A stretch of 9,323 bases of DNA, taken from Candidatus Bipolaricaulota bacterium (lineage in GTDB: Bacteria; Bipolaricaulota; Bipolaricaulia; RBG-16-55-9). This document shows, in pieces, positions 6,580 to 9,323 of the stretch (position 1 is its first letter; every line of letters starts with the position of its first letter). The translations under genes and the position numbers were made by a program. Below the pieces are notes generated by a model, which was not told the DNA's origin, did not search any database, and worked only from the letters and a program-made list of their open reading frames with translations. The DNA is taken from the NCBI GenBank assembly GCA_018609825.1, contig JAHEOA010000107.1, forward strand, positions 1-9,323. The letters are read 5' to 3'.

Positions 6580-6617
6580 CGGGCGGCCGACCCCTCCCTC
6601 AGAGAATCGGCCGCCCG
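6580..6617 (+). terminator. Strong hairpin terminator after the ABC operon
   Basis: CGGGCGGCCGA (6580-6590) pairs perfectly over 11 bp with TCGGCCGCCCG (6607-6617), with a 16-nt loop. CCTTGCCTTGT follows, so the T-rich tail is weak. The rest of 6512-6745 shows no supported gene: its short open frames are Arg/Pro-rich and run into pccB out of frame. A small inverted repeat, GCGTC-GAT-GACGC, lies at 6691-6703, and the pccB promoter follows. Confidence 0.75.
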
Positions 6618-6706
6618 CCTTGCCTTGTCAACCCCGCTCCAGAACGCGACCGCAAGCCGCCACGTCCGAGCGGGCCAACGCGGGCATCGAGCGTCGATGA
6701 CGCGTC

Positions 6707-6736
6707 TTGCGCCGGCCGGATGGCGTCGACTAGACT
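6707..6736 (+). promoter_or_regulatory. Promoter of pccB, probably giving a leaderless mRNA
   Basis: TTGCGC (6707-6712) and TAGACT (6731-6736) are spaced by 18 nt. The expected start point, about 7 nt after the -10, falls near 6743, leaving only about 3 nt before the ATG at 6746. No ribosome-binding site is present, which agrees with leaderless translation. Confidence 0.6.
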
Positions 6737-6745
6737 GCCGGTGCC

Positions 6746-8287
6746 ATGACCGACGATCGCATTCAAGAGCTGGATCAGCGCAAGGCCGACGCCCGCATGG
6801 GCGGCGGCGAGGAGCGGATCTCTCGCCAACATGAAAAGGGCAAGCTGACCGCGCGCGAGCGCCTGGAGGTGCTGCTTGACGAGGGCAGTTTCAACGAGCT
6901 GGACACCCTCGTCACCCATCGCATCCACGACTTCGACCTTCCCAAGTACGCCGGCGACGGCGTCGTGACGGGCTACGGGACGATCCACGGCAGAAAAGTC
7001 TACGTGTTCTCGCAGGACTTTACGGTGTTCGGCGGCTCGCTGTCGATGGCCCACGCGGAGAAGATTTGTAAGATCATGGACCACGCCATGAAAGCGGGCG
7101 TGCCCGTCATCGGGCTCAACGACTCCGGCGGGGCGCGCATCCAGGAGGGCGTGGTCAGCCTGGGCGGCTACGCCGACATCTTCCTGCGCAACACCCTGGC
7201 CTCGGGCGTCGTCCCCCAGATCAGCGCGATCATGGGGCCGTGCGCGGGCGGCGCGGTCTACTCGCCGGCCATCACGGACTTCGTCTTCATGGTCGAGGAC
7301 ACGAGCACCATGTACGTCACGGGCCCGAAGGTCGTCCGGACCGTGACGGGCGAGGACGTCGATCATCAAGACCTGGGCGGGGCGGCCTCGCACAACGAAA
7401 GGAGCGGCGTCGCGCACTTCAAAGCCGAAAACGACGTGGCGTGTCTGGAAGGGATCCGCGAGTTGATGACGTTCCTGCCCCAGAACAACCGGGCCGAGCC
7501 GCCCGCTATCCAGACCGACGACCCGCCCGATCGGCGCAGCGAGCGGCTCCAGGAGCTCATCCCCGAGAGCCCGAACAAGCCGTACGACATGCACGAGGTG
7601 GTCAACGAGATCGTCGACGACGGGCACTTCATGGAGGTTCACCGCGACTACGCCGCCAACATCCTCGTCGGCTTCGCCCGTCTCAACGGCCAATCCGTGG
7701 GCATCGTCGCCAACCAGCCCGACGTGCTCGCGGGCGTCTTGGACATCGACTCCTCCATCAAGGGCGCCCGGTTCGTGCGCTTCTGCGACGCGTTCAACGT
7801 TCCCATCGTGACGTTCGTGGACGTGCCCGGCTTCCTGCCGGGCACCGATCAAGAGTGGCAGGGCATCATCAAGCACGGCGCCAAGCTCCTCTACGCGTTC
7901 GCCGAGGCCACCGTTCCCAAGGTCACCGTCATTACCCGCAAGGCGTATGGGGGCGCCTACGACGTCATGAGCTCCAAGCACATCCGCGGCGACTTCAACT
8001 ACGCCTGGCCGACGGCCGAGATCGCGGTCATGGGCCCCAAGGGCGCTGTCGAGATCATCTACCGCAAGGAGATCGAGCAGGCCGACGACCCGGAAGCCCG
8101 CGAGGCGGAGCTCATCCAGCAGTATCGCGAGCGCTTCGCCAATCCCTACATCGCCGCCGAGCGCGGCTACATCGACGACATCATCGACCCGGCCGACACC
8201 CGCCTCACGCTGATCAACTCGCTGGAGATGCTGGCCTCCAAGGCCGACAGCAACCCATGGAAGAAGCACGGCAACATTCCGCTCTGA
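6746..8287 (+). CDS. pccB: Acyl-CoA (propionyl-CoA type) carboxylase, carboxyltransferase beta subunit
   Basis: Transfers CO2 from carboxybiotin to an acyl-CoA, most likely making methylmalonyl-CoA from propionyl-CoA. The 513 residues have the full double crotonase fold. The N-half carries GGARIQEGV (128-136) and the oxyanion loop [12 protein letters not shown] (164-175). The C-half carries [14 protein letters not shown] (357-370), [18 protein letters not shown] (399-416) and [20 protein letters not shown] (421-440). The C-terminus KKHGNIPL is typical of PCC beta. D406, in GGAYDVM, aligns with the position known to steer specificity in Streptomyces enzymes (Asp in propionyl-CoA carboxylase, Ile in acetyl-CoA-preferring AccB), so propionyl-CoA is favoured. 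The family also includes methylmalonyl-CoA decarboxylase alpha, which sequence alone cannot exclude. No biotin carboxylase or biotin carrier gene is in the window. The start has no ribosome-binding site and appears leaderless. Confidence 0.95.
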   Translation: MTDDRIQELDQRKADARMGGGEERISRQHEKGKLTARERLEVLLDEGSFNELDTLVTHRIHDFDLPKYAGDGVVTGYGTIHGRKVYVFSQDFTVFGGSLSMAHAEKICKIMDHAMKAGVPVIGLNDSGGARIQEGVVSLGGYADIFLRNTLASGVVPQISAIMGPCAGGAVYSPAITDFVFMVEDTSTMYVTGPKVVRTVTGEDVDHQDLGGAASHNERSGVAHFKAENDVACLEGIRELMTFLPQNNRAEPPAIQTDDPPDRRSERLQELIPESPNKPYDMHEVVNEIVDDGHFMEVHRDYAANILVGFARLNGQSVGIVANQPDVLAGVLDIDSSIKGARFVRFCDAFNVPIVTFVDVPGFLPGTDQEWQGIIKHGAKLLYAFAEATVPKVTVITRKAYGGAYDVMSSKHIRGDFNYAWPTAEIAVMGPKGAVEIIYRKEIEQADDPEAREAELIQQYRERFANPYIAAERGYIDDIIDPADTRLTLINSLEMLASKADSNPWKKHGNIPL

Positions 8288-8332
8288 TCTCCTTGACGCG
8301 CTGAGATATTTGGGCACGAGCCACAGGCCACC

Positions 8333-8344
8333 GTCGGCACCGAC
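8333..8344 (+). repeat. Palindrome GTCGG-N2-CCGAC, copy 2
   Basis: GTCGG-CA-CCGAC repeats the 3030-3041 pattern, here in the 103-bp gap between pccB and the coiled-coil gene. That gap shows no convincing terminator for pccB. Confidence 0.3.
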
Positions 8345-8375
8345 CCGTGTCCTCGGCCCATTGAGATCCCAACGT

Positions 8376-8381
8376 TAGCAT
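8376..8381 (+). promoter_or_regulatory. Candidate -10 element of the 8391 gene (leaderless)
   Basis: TAGCAT ends 9 nt before the ATG at 8391, the same distance as TAGACT before pccB. There is no ribosome-binding site. No -35 hexamer is convincing at 16-18 nt, so confidence is low. Confidence 0.3.
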
Positions 8382-8390
8382 TCCAACGCG

Positions 8391-8873
8391 ATGAGGGGAC
8401 GACTGAGCGTCGTGGCGCTGCTCACGCTTGCGATGATGACGTTGGCGACATGGCCCGTCCTGGCCCAGGACACCTCGACCCAGACGCCATCCACGGAGGC
8501 CGAGAATCAAGACATTGCGCAGACCCTCGAGGCGCTGCGGACATTGCTGCAGAGCACCGAGTCCCGCCTCGAGCAGGTCGAGACGCGGCTGGATGCCCAA
8601 GACGAGCGGACGAGCCAGTTGAACGACCGGGTGGACGATCTGCAGGAGCGCGTCGAGGGGCAAGTCTCCATCCTGGGCCAACGGGTCGCCGACCATGGCG
8701 CGCAGATCGATCGCCTCCAGACGGCCGGCATTCTGGCAGCTCTCGGCCTGCTGGCGATCCTCGTGATCGGCCTGATCCTTCAGTCGCGCCGGCTGCGGGC
8801 GCTAGAGGCCGTTCAGGATCATGTTGACCGCGGCGTAGAGGAGCACGACGCCGAACAGCCGCCTCAGCAATAA
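8391..8873 (+). CDS. Exported coiled-coil protein with one C-terminal membrane helix
   Basis: Function unknown; no family recognised. The 160 residues start with a clear signal peptide (R2, R4, hydrophobic core 5-19, likely cleavage after VLA25). After a Ser/Thr/Glu-rich linker, residues about 37-111 show heptad-like spacing of Leu/Val/Ile with charged residues (LEALRTLLQSTESRLEQVET and on to QIDRLQ), a probable parallel coiled coil. One hydrophobic helix follows at about 112-130 (TAGILAALGLLAILVIGLIL), then RR at the cytoplasmic side and a hydrophilic tail. The predicted topology is N-outside, C-inside, so the coiled coil would sit on the outer face of the membrane. Residues 138-160 are encoded in the 72 bp overlapping the convergent TauE/SafE gene. 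Tail composition (EEHDAEQPPQQ) suggests it may be a read-through extension after loss of an earlier stop. The start appears leaderless. Confidence 0.75.
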   Translation: MRGRLSVVALLTLAMMTLATWPVLAQDTSTQTPSTEAENQDIAQTLEALRTLLQSTESRLEQVETRLDAQDERTSQLNDRVDDLQERVEGQVSILGQRVADHGAQIDRLQTAGILAALGLLAILVIGLILQSRRLRALEAVQDHVDRGVEEHDAEQPPQQ

Positions 8874-9323
8874 CTGCGGCACCCGCGTCGCCACGTGGCT
8901 GCCCAGCTGCGCGCCGACGATGATGCCGGCCGCCAGCGGAACCGCCAACTCCGCCTGGAGATTGCCTTGCAGAAAATGCTGACCCGAGCCGACGATCGCC
9001 GACGGCCCCATGACAAACAGGCTCGTCGCCACGGCCGTCAGAATGTCAGCCCCCAACAGCAGCGTGATCGCCGGCACCATGACCGTCCCGCCGCCGATGC
9101 CGAAGAACCCGCTGGCCACGCCCGCCACGAACCCAACGCCCAACACCGGGACGGGGCGATAGACGTTCCGCCCGTCGGCGGTCTCCGTCTGGAACTTGGC
9201 GGCCAGGTCCTTCGGGGAGCGCCCCCAGAGCATCAGTCCAGCCACGTAGATCAAGAGCGCCCCGAACGCGATCGCCAGCCCGCCACTGGATATGAAGCCG
9301 GTCAGATAGGCCCCGAGCCAGGC
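8802..9323 (-). CDS. TauE/SafE family membrane transporter (C-terminal part; 5' end outside window)
   Basis: Probable anion exporter of the TauE/SafE (DUF81) family, whose members are linked to sulfite, sulfoacetate or related sulfur compounds; the substrate here is unknown. The frame stays open to the window edge, so 173 C-terminal residues are visible. A TTG at 9254 should not be taken as the start, because conserved-looking sequence (GAYLTGFISSGGLAIAFGAL) continues upstream. The family's repeat glycine motif GVASGFFGIGGGTVMVP lies at visible residues 68-84. Hydrophobic helices lie near 15-33, 58-74, 80-107, 127-146 and 155-170, with a hydrophilic cytoplasmic loop (about 34-56) between the two halves. 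The C-terminus LRRLFGVVLLYAAVNMIL is characteristic of the family and intact. The last 72 bp overlap the convergent coiled-coil gene. Confidence 0.9.
   Translation of the reverse strand, partial: AWLGAYLTGFISSGGLAIAFGALLIYVAGLMLWGRSPKDLAAKFQTETADGRNVYRPVPVLGVGFVAGVASGFFGIGGGTVMVPAITLLLGADILTAVATSLFVMGPSAIVGSGQHFLQGNLQAELAVPLAAGIIVGAQLGSHVATRVPQLLLRRLFGVVLLYAAVNMILNGL

Noticed and set aside
6599..8317. Open frame of 572 codons on the minus strand opposite pccB
   Set aside because: It is the antisense shadow of a well-conserved gene in GC-rich DNA. Its translation is a low-complexity Val/Leu/Asp/Arg/His mix with no recognisable domain and no start signals.

Overview
The window is a high-GC bacterial chromosome segment that is almost fully coding. 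Three of its promoters are sigma-70-like hexamer pairs (at guaB, the solute-binding protein gene and pccB). At least two genes (pccB and the 8391-8873 gene) look leaderless: a TANNNT hexamer lies 9 nt before the ATG and there is no ribosome-binding site. That habit is common in Actinobacteria and Deinococcota, but the phylum cannot be fixed from this sequence. The solute-binding protein has a plain signal peptide with no lipobox cysteine, which fits a cell with a periplasm better than a classical monoderm. I see no mobile element, CRISPR array, rRNA, tRNA or phage gene.

Layout. Positions 1-348 hold the 3' end of a gene encoding paired CBS domains, probably the C-terminus of a site-2-protease-type membrane metalloprotease. 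A small uncharacterised gene (327-677, minus) converges on it with a 22-bp overlap. Positions 807-1475 are endonuclease III (nth), with a hairpin-containing leader. Positions 1541-2995 are IMP dehydrogenase (guaB), behind its own near-consensus promoter.

Positions 3182-6511 form a polar amino acid ABC uptake locus: periplasmic binding protein, permease, ATPase, second permease. The binding-protein gene has its own promoter and is cut off from the permease/ATPase genes by a strong terminator. After the terminator come three tandem 12-bp repeats and a hairpin next to the first permease start. Permease 1, ATPase and permease 2 are tightly coupled (4-bp ATGA overlap, then a 3-bp gap). They should be made together as a heterodimeric membrane channel driven by a homodimeric ATPase.

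Positions 6746-8287 encode a propionyl-CoA-carboxylase-type carboxyltransferase (beta) subunit; its biotin carboxylase partner is not in the window. Positions 8391-8873 encode a small exported coiled-coil protein with one C-terminal membrane helix. Its 3' end overlaps by 72 bp the end of a convergent TauE/SafE-family permease gene (8802 to beyond 9323, minus).

Most of the window is conserved housekeeping and transport. I did not find a convincing new multi-gene system. The items most worth a second look are small: the divergent C-lobe and cysteine-bearing tail of the binding protein, the terminator/repeat/hairpin block that splits the ABC locus, a recurring GTCGG-N2-CCGAC palindrome in two intergenic regions, the leaderless start pattern, and the long tail-to-tail overlap at 8802-8873.
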